A stretch of 64,000 nt of DNA. Origin: Branchiostoma lanceolatum (taxonomy: Eukaryota; Chordata; Leptocardii; Amphioxiformes; Branchiostomatidae). Below are positions 1-13,120 of this stretch, in pieces (within the stretch, counting starts at the first letter, position 1; every line of letters starts with the position of its first letter). The DNA lies in NCBI RefSeq assembly GCF_035083965.1, contig NC_089727.1, positions 19,657,269 through 19,721,268 of the forward strand, written 5' to 3'. A program made the position numbers and the translations under genes. The notes under the pieces were generated by a model. That model saw only the letters and a program-made list of their open reading frames with translations, was not told the origin of the DNA and did no database searches.

Positions 1-420
1 TCAGATCACAGAAATATACATGTTTATAAACATACATATACTTGAACAGGTGACTTTACCAAGGGACAGCTGTTCACCATACGTTCAACATGGCTGGAGA
101 AATATGTATCAAATGAATAAAGTTTGATATGAAGTCTATTGCAAGTTCTTCTCGTAGGCTAATTGCAAAAACATTAACATGAAAAGGACGGACAGACAGT
201 GAAAAATGTTAGTATTTTACAACTGTAGTTTAACGACCATGGGACTAAATTCTAACTTACTGGGTTCGGCTTCTTTTTCCGAGACAGTAGAAGATAAATG
301 ATCCCACTTTTTTCTGTAAAGTGTGGGTTTTGTGAAGCTAAGAGGAGGGTAGTTTTTTTTCTGCAAACGTGATAAAAAAAGGATATAATTTTGTGGCCTC
401 TTTAAACAGCTCTTTACATA
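1..420. other. No gene seen
   Basis: AT-rich sequence without a credible ORF, splice-supported exon or recognised repeat. Confidence 0.6.
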
Positions 421-670
421 ATTATAACTTTATTGCACAACAATTGCACAAGGTACAAAGTATGGCATTCACTGGTATATAGATAACACTCTATTAGGTT
501 AATCAGTCTATCTTATACAATATGGTGTAGTAGTATGGGATGACAATGGGATTTTACAATCATTGGAGGAGTTTCTAACGTGTAGACATTCTTTGATATA
601 CTTCCCAATGTATACCATGCATGGGTTGTCACATGTCATGTACTTAAATTTGCTATTCAAGTCCATTGAG
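421..670 (-). mobile_element. Interspersed repeat 3' end, copy 1
   Basis: The reverse complement ends GTACCTTGTGCAATTGTTGT then GCAATAAAGTTAT, matching 23290-23545 on the plus strand (shared acatgtgacatg and tactttgtaccttgtac). Confidence 0.65.
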
Positions 671-800
671 ACATGTACTTCGTAAGTGAGAGACCCCAGT
701 TCGAATCCGGGAAAGGACATCCTGGTCGGAGCTGCATTCGTAGTTCGGAAGGGACGCAAAAAATGGTTCTTGGTTCGAGGAGGTGCTTCGAACATGTTAA
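660..800 (+). mobile_element. 5'-truncated SINE, second family
   Basis: The B-box-like CCAGTTCGAATCCGGGAAAG is followed by tcggagctgcattcgtagtt and cggaagggacgcaaaa, as in 59140-59340. Confidence 0.7.
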
Positions 801-1239
801 AGGGCACTACAACAGCCTTATTACTCAGTTTGGTACCTACTAGCTGTACTGCAGATTGATATAAAGGTAAAACACACCTTCCATGAATGTACATACCTTT
901 CACGTGAAGCCTGGTCCTACTATAACGGGCGTGTTCCCCAGAATCTACGGGAGCTGACGCGAGGGGCTCCGTACGACTGATGTCTCTGGCGCTCCGGTAA
1001 GACGCACTACTTTTTTTCCTATTTTGATGTGAGCCGTGAAATGTGACGATAAAACCTCCTTCTGGTTAACACACTGCGTGGACAAGTTACATTATTCTCA
1101 CGTCTGTGGTCCATAACCGGTTCGGCTCAAGGCCATGCACTCTCCGTGACGTCATAAAAACATGACGAACTCATGAGCATTTGGGGGGAGGGGGTAGCTT
1201 AATCCATATATTTCTAGGAAAACATTGTAAAACGATATT

Positions 1240-1660
1240 TATTACATGTCTGTCATTATCCTCTGCAATATTTGTCAATATTGTAATTTAGATAGAATTG
1301 AGGACGAAAGTCATTTTGTTTTGGAATGTTCATTATACAACGATGAGAGAAATATCCTTTATAATTATATACAAGATAAGTTCCCTAGTTTTGAATATAC
1401 AAACAGCACTGAAAAATTCCAATATATTATGAAACTGAACAAACCATGTATTGCGAGCTCCATATCTACATACATCTACAATTGCCTTAAGAAGCGAGAA
1501 GTCGAGCCTGTAAATAGTAGACAAGTATAGATTCCTATTAGACATAGTAAGATATCACATTCTATTACGTTATATTATCACCACTGTATGTATTCCTTTG
1601 CTTATCACCATGACCTGTACTTAGCTTGTTTAAGGATAAATGTACAATAAAGGTCTTTCA
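1240..1660 (+). mobile_element. LINE 3' end (C-terminal reverse-transcriptase ORF fragment)
   Basis: An open frame at 1246-1530 has CNICQYC..H..HFVLEC, the C-terminal zinc-type motif found after the reverse-transcriptase domain of many LINEs. It is followed by a short 3' tail with AATAAA. 5' truncated, inactive. Confidence 0.7.
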
Positions 1661-2429
1661 TTCATTATATACATGCCGTCTAGTCATAATTACATTGCTC
1701 ATTTAAGGGCGTGGGCTAAAAGCTTCTTTTAAATAGGCTGGTAGTGAGGTGGAATAAGTACAGGGACGAAACATTCATGTACGTGAAAAGGGGGCATTGT
1801 AGTCTCTTGGTGTTTGTGTGTTTTTGACAGTCGGTCTGTACACACTAGATTCCGCTGTTGGCATTTGTCTTCGACACTAACAGGAAGTGATAATGGGTCA
1901 AAATTGAGAGAATAAAAAACGATGGTCAGATGCAGGAAGTGAAAGGTCAGAGTTCATGAATGAAACATACCAGAGAGGTATTGAAAGAAACTACTTAATT
2001 CACGGTCTGTCTATTGGCTCGCCTATTCCATTTGTTGCATTTTGCCAAGAGCCCAAAATACACAATTTGTCTAAAAATGGCAAAAAACATAAAATTTATC
2101 TAAAAGCCTGTTTTAAAAAAAAATGGAAAAAGACGTAAAGGGGTACTTGCCTTCTTTACCTCCATGCTAAATTGCAGGTCGTTTGGCCCCAAAAATGATG
2201 GAGTTGAATCGATTTGAATATTTGGCAGGAGGGGGAAAAGAACATGACAAAAACAAATACATTTCACTCTACCTAATCTATATATTTCACAAATTATAAC
2301 AACAACAAAAATGTTCTCGGCTAAATTATGTTTCTCCAGATGTACGTATGGGGCGTTCAGATTTCAATGGACATTTCAATGAATGACTGAATGAAGACCG
2401 TTATTGTACGCATACATGCACTGTGTTAA

Positions 2430-2661
2430 GCCCCTGTCACACTTGTGCGTATATTCAAATGCGCGTGACTTGCGCATTAACATTTTTTTGGGTAAAGTAA
2501 GGTTTGCGGGGAAAAAGTTGTTTTCTACTTTGACCCACCGTTGTGCAGCCTAGTGATCTAACCTAAGAAATCACTTATTCGGCTGTAAACCTAACCCAAA
2601 CCAAAGACATGTTATACGCAACTCGTGCGGACTTGTCTATACGCACAAGTGTGACAGGGCT
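2430..2661. mobile_element. Inverted-repeat MITE, family with GTCACACTTGTGCG ends
   Basis: Left end GCCCCTGTCACACTTGTGCG, right end CGCACAAGTGTGACAGGGC, about 232 bp, next to TTAA. The interior ctactttgacccaccgttgt is shared with the copy at 43371-43604. Confidence 0.85.
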
Positions 2662-4439
2662 TTAAGCACAGGTCACAACTTGATGTAGGAAAGCCGGATT
2701 TGTGAACATGTAACTAGAGTGAAACACTCATAATGCATCAGTCGAAAATATTAAAATCATTTCACGAAGTTATGAGGTCGTTGAACTCTAGTAATGGCCA
2801 TAGTTTGGCGTGTCCTCAATGTGGTGCCATCATGTGTAAATCGTGAGTTTTTCTTGCTTGTGCGGTACAACCTATCGGGAGTTTAGATTTGTTATATTTC
2901 ATCCATACTACAGTATGGTTGAAATATACTGTTTTTGGTCATGTTTCTTTCTTCTCTTTCTTCTTCTTCTAAAGTTTATGTTTGGTAATGCCCGTGGAAT
3001 AGTCGATTCTTGCATATGAGGTCAGTTTTTTTTTGCCATTTCGGGCTGGTATGACTTTCCAATTACAATAGTCTATTTTTGGGCAGAATTTTTTGGAATA
3101 TTTCAGGTTTGCTCAGGTGTGACTTTAAACAGGCCATTTTTGAATGGGGAGGGATACGGGTGAAATATGATGTATTTTCTCGTAAAAATGTTGCCTTTCT
3201 ACTAGTAGTTAGAACTGCTCTGGTGCGCAGTCTGTCAGCCATGGTAAACTTCGTGAAGGTAGTCGGTCATGAAAAATCAGACAACACAAAAGGATTGAAT
3301 TTCAGGCAAAATAACCTTTTTTTTGCCATACAACTGATGGTGACGTAGAGTAGAGCCAACATGGCATGGTCAAGAAACATCAAATGTTTGTATAGAACTC
3401 AAATGGTCCAGTATCTTAGTTCTTGCTGTCATTTCTACCGTCATTTTGCTAATTGAGTTTTAATAAATGTTGAACAACTACGACATATTTCATAAGATAG
3501 CGATAGAGTACAGTTAAAGTGGTGTGTTAACAGATTCGAAAGGTCAGGCTAGTTTGCCCGGATTTCCACCAAATTCTCTTTAACAGTTTTGAACATGAAC
3601 ATTTTTTTTTTCAAATTTTTTTATGAAGGGTTTGAAGAAAAAACAATACTTTCGGAACTCTTTTGATTATTAACAAATATTGGCAATGGGTATATGTCTG
3701 GGCCTATATTCTCTGGTCCGACCCTTCGACACCGGTGAAATCCACGGGACTGTCTCTTTAGTTGCCGGCACAGCCTGGCTCCTGCTGGGCGGGGCTGATC
3801 GTGTGGGGACGGGCGAGCTTCTTAGCCTTGGAGACGGTAGCCACCACGTGATCCTGTATGTGTCGGAGGAAAAAATTAACTTCATCTCGAAACAGTTGCA
3901 GAAAGTCTAATGCTACGGTCCCAATTGCGCCGGTGCCCGTAGGGGATGTAGTCCCGGCCGGGACCCGAAGCCACAAATTTGTCCCGGTGAACTGCCAGGT
4001 ACGGGAGGGAGCTCCCGGTGCTCGCACGATTACCCCACGACGTATATTTGTTACCGGGTCCCGCGTTGATTATAAGGCCGGGTTGAAATGATTCAGGGTC
4101 CCGGCCGGGCCCAAAAATTAAGCCCGGCAGCCACAGGGTGTCCCACGAGGCCACGAAGGGATCAAGCCCCTAAGTGCAAAAAAAAAAAAAACAGCGCTAG
4201 CCCGTGCCCTATCCAGCGGGGCCCCATTTCCAATACGGACCTTAGCATAAGGCGTAACCTTTCTCAAGTTCCCAGTTGCGTTAAGCACGGGGCCTGTCCA
4301 CATCTGCGGCAAAATGCAGCAATGGACAAGCATTGGAGGGCCGCCGTTTGAAAAAATTTAACCGAGAGCTTGGGAAACGTTACGATTCTGCATGTCTACA
4401 TCTGCTTGGAAACTGGAATGGATGAAACAGAACCATAAC

Positions 4440-5900
4440 GCTTACGTATGGGGTGGGGGGCGAAACTTTGGTCAGCTATAACTCCGTAACCATGTATAAG
4501 AAAATAAAGCGGTTTCATTCCTCCAATACATACCAAGTGCCCTATCGTTTGAATGTAAAGTTTGAAAATTCCGGTATAGAGATTGATTTTTCAACCTTGG
4601 TCTGTAATGCTTAACGTATCCTGCGGAGGTGGTGGTGGGGGGGGTTGTGTGGCGAAACTTTGGTCAACTATAACCCCGTAACCATGCATGATAAAATAAA
4701 GCGACTTTAGTCCACCAATACCTACCAAGTAGGCTATCATTTGAATGTAAAGTTTGAAAATTCCGGTAAGGAGATTGATTTTTAGACCAGTGCCATTGGT
4801 CTATAATACTTTACGTATGGGGACGAAACTTTGATCAGCTATAACTCCGTAACCATGAATGAGAACGTAAAGCGGTTCCATTCCTCCAATACCTACCAAG
4901 TGCCCTATCGTTTGAATGGAAAGTTTGAAAATTCCGGTAAAGAGATTGCTTTTTTAGGCCAGTGCCATTGGTCTATAATGCTTTAAGTATGGGGTGGGGG
5001 GCGTAACTTTGGTCAGCTATAACTCCATAACCGTAAATGTAAAAGGAAAGCGGTTTTATTCCTCCAATACCTACCAAGGGCCCTATCGTTTAAATGTAAA
5101 GTTTGAAAATTCCGATATAGAGATTTATTTTGAGACCTTGGTCTATAATGCTTACGTATGCGGTGGGGGGCGAAACTTTGCTTAGCTATAACTCCGCGTA
5201 ACCATGAATGAGAAAATAAAGCGGTTTCATTCCTCTAATACCTACAAAGTGCCCTATCGTTTGAATGTAAAGTTTAAAAATTTCGGAAAGGAGATTGATT
5301 TGTAGGCCTGTGCCATTGGTCTATAGTGCTTGCGTATAGGCTGGGGGCGAAACTTTGGTCAGCTACATGTATATCCCCGTAACCATGAATGAGAAAATGA
5401 AGCGACTTCATTCCTCCATTTCCTACCAAGTGCCCTATCGTTTGAATGCAAAGTTTGAAAATCTCGGTAAAGAGATTGATTTTTAGGCCAGTGCCATTGG
5501 TCTATAATGCTTTAAGTATAGGGTGGGGGCGTAACTTTGGTCAGCTATAACCCCGTAATCATGAATGAGAAAATAAAGCGACTTCATTCCTCCATTACCT
5601 ACTAAGTGCCCTATCGTTTGAATGTAAAGTTTGAAAATTCCGGTAAAGAGATTGATTTTGAGACCAGTGCCATTGGTCTATAATGCTTGAAGTATGGGGT
5701 GGGGGGCGTAACTTTGGTCAGCTATAACCCCGTAACCATGAATGAGAAAATGAAGCGAATTCATTCCTCCATTACCTACCAAGTGCCCTATCGTTTGAAT
5801 GTAAAGTTTGAAAATTCCGGTAAAGAGATTGATTTTGAGACCAGTGCCATTGGTCTATAATGCTTTAAGTATGTTGTGGGGGGCGTAACTTTGCCAGCTA
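4440..5900. repeat. ~175 bp satellite-like array, about nine units
   Basis: Units contain GAAACTTTGGTCAGCTATAA, CCAAGTGCCCTATCGTTTGA and GCCATTGGTCTATAATGCTT. Unit starts lie near 4446, 4613, 4812, 4986, 5155, 5333, 5516, 5693 and 5868. Units are moderately diverged. Only short chance ORFs. Confidence 0.93.
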
Positions 5901-8450
5901 TAACAGGACAGGACTTGAACTTTGGCAAAGATCTCCAGAAAAGAAGTGGAAGTTTGAAGCGAAGTCGATTCAGGCCATTTCTATCTTCCGCCGGCGACAG
6001 GTGGCTTAATAGCAGACAAACGGAGGCACGGAGGTTGCAAGTGGTTCGTAGGCCGAGAAAAAATCAGCGTCGTGCACCCCCCTCCCCACTACCAGTGCCC
6101 CACTACAAATCATTTTGGCCGGTCGCATCGGGCTGACGTTGTTTCCGCTGTTTTCCCCGGTTCACCGCCAGTTATAGCCACACTAAATATACTCCGGTAG
6201 TTACCAGGCTTTCCGTATTTTTTTGGTAAACATTGTTAAAGTTTTAAAGAGATTGATTTTGATACCTGTGCCAGTTTCCGGTTTGGAATTGTTTTGACCG
6301 AATTACCCAAAGAGTCCCTAAAATTTGACACAAATTCTAGGTTTTCTCGATAGTTTTGGCTCCCGATTTGTCGGCTATCGCTATAGCAGCGTGTTATGTT
6401 TTATATTTCCAGAAAGACCCGATCTTCGTAGCGTTTTACGGTTTCCGAGTTTTGGTCGTGCGCGAAGACTTCCTGGTATTAGTGCGCGATGACGGTAACG
6501 CGGCCTTGTGGCCTGATTACCCGAATCGTGCGTTATATGTGCGCTTTGCATGGTTTCGTACCATCGGGGATTGCGGAAAACGTATCCTCACGATCTTTTT
6601 CATTTTTCCTAATTGCACAGACAGAATGATGACCTTTATTCCCATATCAGTCATTATCCTATGAAAAGTTTTATTTTCCTTCCATCGAACTTGGAAGAAT
6701 GCCCTAAAAATAGCAGTTTTGGGTGATGAAAATTGCTTTAAATGACCGTTTTCACCAAAAATGATGTTTCAACAGAGAATATCAAATTCATCTGTCGTTC
6801 AAGGCAAGGCATCCCTATCCATAGGAAACATTGATTTGGCCGAAAAAGGATGTTTGGAAAAACGCTATTGCCTTTCTGGGAACGAGTAAGGTCGGCCCCG
6901 AATTTAAAAAAAAAAACTCCGAACCGAGACCTTAACAGATGCAAGCATTCGGCTTATTCTTAGCGTTTAACTCTTGTTTTTGCAACTTTACTTCACCATT
7001 TGAGAATTGTACTTTCAACAGGCCTTCTCCTACTGTTTGAAAAGAAAGGTACCCTTAACCCTTACTTAAAAATATAATACAGTACTAGAAACGGTACTGC
7101 CATACGTCAAGATACAACACATATCGGATGATCCACAGCAAGTGAATCTTATGAATACCTTTGAAGTATAGTTTGTAAACAGACTAAATCGCTGTAAGAC
7201 CCCAGTTAAAGTGTAGTGTTGAGTTTTATTCAGTTTTGTGAAGTTTGATATGAAATAAACTGTTTTCAAAGTCACCTTCAAAAAAGCTTTTCAAAAAAGC
7301 TGACGGGCGCATTTGGAAGAAATGAAATGAAAGTTTCTGCATAGAAATACCAATGAGGTATCATTAGCATAATGTATTTGGTGCATTCACTTTCCTAAAG
7401 GCACCTGCAAATCAAATATGACATCTGCAGCATTTATCGTTAGGCAAATACAAGTTCCTGCATAAATTATGCAAAAGACGTTGAATGTCACTACACGGCA
7501 CCATATTTTGGTCACCTTTTTGTCAATTTTCTTAACAAAATCAGTTCCTTTTTGTGTAATTTTCTGGTAATATATGTAATATGGCCATTTATGGGGATCT
7601 GACAGGGCATACAAGCCCGGATGACGGCGGAAATGCCCAAACATATGCATGCGGAACGGCTTTTCGGAAGTGAACTACCATACCATGCCCCTGCTGCGGT
7701 ATGATAGATGATAACAGTCATGCATTGCGACATATCCCAGTGTTGTACAAGCGAGACATTTTTAACGATTCATACCAGGCTCTAGCCAGCCTGAAATTTA
7801 ATTCCGTAAGCCCAAAATTTTAGTATAAACCTAACATATCGAGCGCCGAAGGCGCTACGACGCGACAATTCTAGTGGGGTATTCCACCCCGGGAAATTTT
7901 GAAATCTAGACCCTCTAAAACGCTATCTCCAGCATTTTGAGGGGCAAGTTTTGCTGGTTGACAAAGCTTTAATAATGCCATATTTTTTTTGCGAAAAATT
8001 ACTTGGGCCTTCGTTGTATACAATGGGCAAATAAATGAAATTTAGCACCACAAAACTTTCTTATTTATTTGACAAATAGACACGTGGATTTAAGTCGGCA
8101 GAAATAAAACATTTTCAACACCGGTCCCGTTTGCTCCCTGTACTAAATATATTAGGAAATGAGACACCCTACGCCCTAAAGACGCTCAATATTTTCCTTC
8201 CATGTTTTACATGGTCGATTTCTCCGGTAACTTCCACTTGATTTGATCAAAATTCGTCGACTCAAGCCTTCAAACAGCACCATCGTCTAACCAAATATCA
8301 ATTTCCGATAAAACCTCGCAGATTCGCGCTTCAGATAGCATCTCGTGAACCGCGAGACTTGTATCTCATTAGTCGATTTTCTGGCAGGTATAAATGTCCA
8401 AGGAAGCGCAATCTAATATCGGGCATTATGCCATGCGCGTCGCAACAACA
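5900..8450. other. Non-coding, no recognised gene
   Basis: The end of the satellite decays by about 6270. The ORFs at 6356-6664 and 7387-7650 show no recognisable motif. Part of the extra DNA in duplication copy A. Confidence 0.55.
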
Positions 8451-8840
8451 AGAATCAAAGCGACTAAACTTGGTATCACAGCTGACAAGTGCAGAACGTG
8501 ACAATAGTGTGGAGTCCGAGTTTCACTACTACTTCATCGTAATTAACATATATATTCAGAGTTTTGGTATAAAACCTAGTTCTACCAGATATTTCTATAG
8601 TCACTGACGAAAGATAGCGGATGCTGTCTGAAACGTCAGACTGTTTCAAAATTTTATCCAGTAACTATTTTTGGCGTACATCCACCGCTACCTCACTAGT
8701 GTCACGTGTACAAGTAACTGTAACACAAGGCTACAACACGACACATTTTCGTCTCGTTTTGAAATTTTCTTATGTATCGCTGGAAGAGAACGAAATTTCA
8801 GCTTTTTTTTCGAAATTAGGCAAAAATCGATGCTCGTAAA

Positions 8841-9375
8841 GCCGGCGTCACAATTAAGAAATTCAGCTCGGTCGATGGGTTGGCGAGCTTCGAATGTGCA
8901 TTTTCGGCCGAAGTACGGCCGACGTCCTGTCGATTACGCGGGCTTCGGGCGATTTTTAGAAATAAAAGTTGATCCAAATATTGGCCTTTTACCAGGTTAG
9001 TCGATACTGACTAATCTCCAAGCAGATCCACACCGGACGCGAAAATCGTATATGCTAGCCAGAGAAGGTCCAGTCAGCCAGAGAGGGTCCAATTAGCCCG
9101 TAGCAGAATAAACAAGTTTTGAAAATACCGGGCTGATTGGACCCTCTCTGGCTGACTGGACCTTCTCTGGCTAGCATATACGATTTTCGCGCCTGGTGTG
9201 AATCTGCTTGGAGATTAGGAACCGTCTCATGGGGATGCTTAGTTTTTAGTGTTCGACGGACGTCGCCCGAGATTTTCATTGGAAAATACGGTCGACGCTC
9301 GGGCAAGTTTGACATTCGGCGAGCTTCGGGCGATCTACAAAGTCGGCCGACGCTCGCATGGATTGTGACGCCGGC
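8841..9375. mobile_element. Foldback MITE with internal hairpin
   Basis: Ends GCCGGCGTCACAAT and ATTGTGACGCCGGC. Inside is a near-perfect inverted repeat: arms of about 86 bp at 9015-9100 and 9129-9216 (gctagccagagaaggtccag against its complement). The paralogous site at about 12640 lacks it, so it inserted after, or left after, the segmental duplication. Confidence 0.87.
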
Positions 9376-9603
9376 TAAAAAAAGGCGCCCATTAGATTTT
9401 CTTGTTACGGCCACGAAGATTTTTCCTATCCATTCGTAGATTCGAGTGCGCATGTACAGTGTCAAAGGGTAAGGCCCCTGGCTTGTATACAGTTTTGCCT
9501 CGACCATTGTATCGATTTTTATAACAACGGGTTTTGTTTACGTCTCAGGGGCCTTCACCTCTGACACTGCACATGCGTATTCGAATCTACGAATGGGCTT
9601 ATA

Positions 9604-9680
9604 GTTGACTCATCATGCGGCGTTTTGCGGCGAGGTTCTGACGCGTTTCAAGTGCACTTGCGTACTGGAATCTGAGAATG
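9604..9680 (-). pseudogene. Decayed fragment of stathmin-like exon 3 (third copy)
   Basis: gcggcgaggttctgacgcgt and its flank match the end of exon 3. The donor is mutated (gactcatc in place of gactcacc on the plus strand). It is cut short by a (GTTT)n tract at about 9681-9724. Confidence 0.65.
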
Positions 9681-9724
9681 TTTGTTTTGTTTGTTTGTTT
9701 GTTTGTTTGTTTGTTTGTTTGTTT
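9681..9724. repeat. (GTTT)n microsatellite
   Basis: About 11 GTTT units between two copies of the stathmin-like exon 3 fragment. Similar short tracts at about 17903-17935 and 37257-37275. Confidence 0.95.
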
Positions 9725-9755
9725 GGACCTTCGAATGGGCTTATAGTTGACTCAC

Positions 9756-9933
9756 CTTGCGGTGTTCTGCAGCGAGGTTCTGACGCGTTTCCAGTGCGTC
9801 CGCTGTCGCTGTCTTACTCACACGCGCTCTTCTCTCAGTCAGGCGTCTCTCCATCTGTTTGGTCCTCTGGGATTCCCGGGTAGCGATGACGTCAGAGTCG
9901 CTAGTGGAGGTGACGACGAAAGCGGTGCTGCTC
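9756..9933 (-). pseudogene. Truncated duplicate of stathmin-like exon 3
   Basis: Codes SSTAFVVTSTSDSDVIATRE then SQRTKQMERRLTERRARVSK and TATADALETRQNLAAEHRK, with the GTGAGT donor kept at 9755. Homology to 12938-13204 stops abruptly at 9933, without an acceptor at a matching place. It is the broken copy at the edge of the segmental duplication. It could only be a real exon if a new acceptor is used. Confidence 0.7.
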
Positions 9934-10067
9934 CGAGAAATGTGTCCACTTTCTTCTGTGATTGGTCAGAGTGTTGGACGAGTTCCAGGATAACTGTTGC
10001 AGACTCTGCTGAGCATTATCTGGAAGCAAATTCCGAAAATACACTGGTGCAGTGTGAGAAAGTCTTA

Positions 10068-13000
10068 TTTGTGAACATGTAACCGGAGCTAAAATGCATC
10101 GGAGCTGAGGCGAGATCAGCCCAGTGCAGAATTTGTGTTTTCAGATTCGGAACGGGAATAACTCAGGATCGAAGCCGCATCTTCAGGACTTTTAATATGT
10201 AGATTAGCCTCCTTTTCTGGAAAGACCGAGCGGCGTTTTTTTAGGGGGGGGGGGGCGATGGTGCTGGGGTAAAACACCCATAATGCATCAGTCGAAAACA
10301 TTAGAATCATTTTACGATGGTATGAGGTCGTTGAATTAATGGCTATAGTCTGGCGTCTTCTCATGTGATACCATCACATTTAAATCGTGAGTTTTTTTGT
10401 GTTTTGTCGCCTTCGCTTGGCTCTTACCTTGCATACCTGCTGGATCAATGATACTTTGGTTTCCTTGGTTCAACACTGTGTCGCACACCATGACCTTATA
10501 TGGCAAGACCTTCTAATCTTTCTAAAATTGTTGCATAGCCGTTGCCCTATATGGCTGGGGAGCAAGAAAAGCCAGACAGGCTTGATTCGCATGACACATA
10601 TATAGGAGGGCGACCGCATGTAACTGCTACAACTGTTCAGAAATATCATTGCATTGTGGTTTCGGACTTTGATATCCTGAAAAATGGCCATATTACATCT
10701 ATGCCACAAGAAAACGACAAAAAATCGACATAAATGATACCATGTAGTGAGGTTTAAGCCTGATGTACTATCACAGTCTTGACACCACAACTTAGCTCAA
10801 CTGGTAACGTCGTAGACCTTCGGATCGGATTTTTTTTTTTTTAAATATCCATTTAATGTAAACAAGGCCTTTGTCTTATGAACAGGACTTCATAGATTCC
10901 AAACCCGGCATTCAAATTTTTCTGTTTGAAAATGGAAAATACCGTGCAGCGGCTCCTATGCGCGGTAAGATGATTCTTGCAAAACACTCGCCACTAAACT
11001 ACTATTCCCGATGTAAACAGAGGCTCTTGATGTTGTTTGCAAAACAGCGATCCTTTGTTACAATAGAAAATGCTCCATTGTTCAGTATCGACTTCATTCA
11101 GAAGTTTTTACAGCAACACGGACGTGGAAAGTGACTCCACTCGGCACAAAAATATAGGAATTTTAATGAATTTTAGAAAAATTATCCAGGCCAAGACCAG
11201 CTTTTTTCAAAAGCACTTATGTTAAGTGCCGTAACTTCTAAATTGCTTCCCCCAATCTGCCTTTCTCTATTAAAACACTCATTTCTCAAAATGACATTTT
11301 TTCTTATAGGCTCAACAGCCCTTGAGTGACTTTCTCTTGCAGATTTTACTTCAAGAAAAGGGAAAAGACAATTCACACTCATAAACGTAAACAAAACACC
11401 AGCTTTTTTGAAAAGCACTTTTTTTTTATTTGTGCAGTACAATCTATCAGGAGTTTAGATTTGTTAGAATTGTGCTGGTGCGCAGTGTGTCAGTCATGGT
11501 AAACTTCGTGAAGCTAATCAGTAATGAAAAATCACACAACACAAGAGGATTGAATTTCAGGGAAACTAAACTTCTTTAACGTACCATTGAATGGTTGTGA
11601 CATAGAGTAGAGTCAACATAGCATGCATGGTCCAGAAACATGAAATGTCTGTATAAAACTCCAGTATCATAGTTTCTGCTGTCAATTCTGCTGTCATGTT
11701 GCTACATGGCTTTTTAAAATGTTGCACAATAACATTTACGACATATTTCATAAGATACTAATTGTTAACAGATTCGAAAACTAGTGGAAGGTATGCTGGA
11801 AGCTTAATCTAGTTAGCCTATTCTGTCTGGATTTCCAACAAATTCTGTCTGAACGTTTCGAACATTTTGAACATTTTGAACGTTTTGAACATTTTTTTCT
11901 CTTTTTTCTATGACGGTTTGAAAAAAAAAAAAAAAAGCAAGAGTCACCAATCAATATTACCAAGCATTGGCAATGGGTATATTTCTCGGCTTATATTCTC
12001 TGGTCCGACCCTACTACACTGATGCAATCCACGGGACTGTCTCTTTAGTTGCCGGCACAGTCTGATTCCTGCCGGGCGGGGCTGATCGTGTGGGGACGGG
12101 CGAGCTTCTTAGCCTTGGAGACGGTAGCTACCACGTTTTCCTGGTACGTGTGGGAGGGAAAAATTAACATAATCTCAAAAAGTTGAAGAAAGTCTAATGC
12201 TACGGTCCCAATTGCGCCGGTGCTCGTCGGGTGTGTAGTCCCGGTCGGTCCCCGAAGCCACAAATTTGTCCCGGTGAACTGCCGGGTACTAGGGGTAGCT
12301 CCCGGTACTCGCACGATTACCACACGACATCTATTTGTTACCGGGTCCCGCGTTGATTATAAGGACGGGTTAGAATGATTCAGGGTCCCAGCCGGGCCCA
12401 AAAACTTACCCTCGCCATGATCAGGAAGTGCAGAAAGTGTATTCATGATCAAGAAGTGCAAAAATTGACACTAGTGTAATAGCCGAGTTTCACTACAACT
12501 ACATCAACGGCTATACATCACTATTGTCACTTGTACAGTCAAGTAACTGTGACGTATTTTTTCTCAATTTCGAAATTTTCCTGTCATGTATCGCCGGCAG
12601 GGAACGAAATTTCTCCTTTTTTTCAAATTAGGCAAAAAGCGATGCTCGAAGGAATCTTACCCATTAGATTTTCTTGTTATGGCCAAGAAGATTTTTCCTA
12701 CATTGTGGTATTTATCATAGTGAATAAGCCCATTCGTAGATTCGAGTGCGCATGAGCGGTGTCAAAGGGTAAGGCCCCTGGCTTGTATATAGTTCTGTCA
12801 CGACCATTGTCTTGATTTGCATAGCAACGCCCAGACGTGTTTTGTATACAAAAAACAAAACAAAAATATCAGGGGCCTTCACCTTTGACACTGCACATGT
12901 GTACTCGAATCTACGAATGGGATTATAGTTGACTCACCTTGCGGCGTTGTGCGGCGAGGTTCTGACGCGTTTCCAGTTCCTCCGCTGTCGCTGCCTTACT

Positions 13001-13120
13001 CACACGCGCTCTTCTCTCAGTCAGGCGTCTCTCCATCCGTTTGGTCCTCTGGGATTCCCGGGTAGCGACGATGTCAGAGTCGCTAGTGGAGGTGACGAAG
13101 AAAGCGGTGCTGCTCGTCTT
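10068..13120. repeat. Segmental duplication, copy B
   Basis: Begins at atttgtgaacatgtaac (about 10068), which also opens copy A at about 2694. It carries an extra ~1 kb at 10.4-11.4 kb. It contains the intact third exon of the stathmin-like gene, whereas copy A has only part of it. Pairwise divergence suggests an old event. Confidence 0.75.

Larger units (their letters stand above)
2694..9935. repeat. Segmental duplication, copy A
   Basis: Matches copy B (10068-13120) in pieces: 2694-2900 to 10068-10390 and 11420-11470; 3190-3480 to 11465-11760; 3670-4120 to 11966-12400; 8455-9935 to 12420-13120. Copy A carries about 4.2 kb extra (4.17-8.45 kb, including the satellite) and a MITE at 8841-9375. 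Confidence 0.75.

Noticed and set aside
6356..6664. 102-codon plus-strand ORF
   Set aside because: No recognisable domain, no splice or start support, and located in repeat-derived sequence.
9055..9507. 150-codon minus-strand ORF
   Set aside because: It reads through the hairpin MITE and contains no domain.
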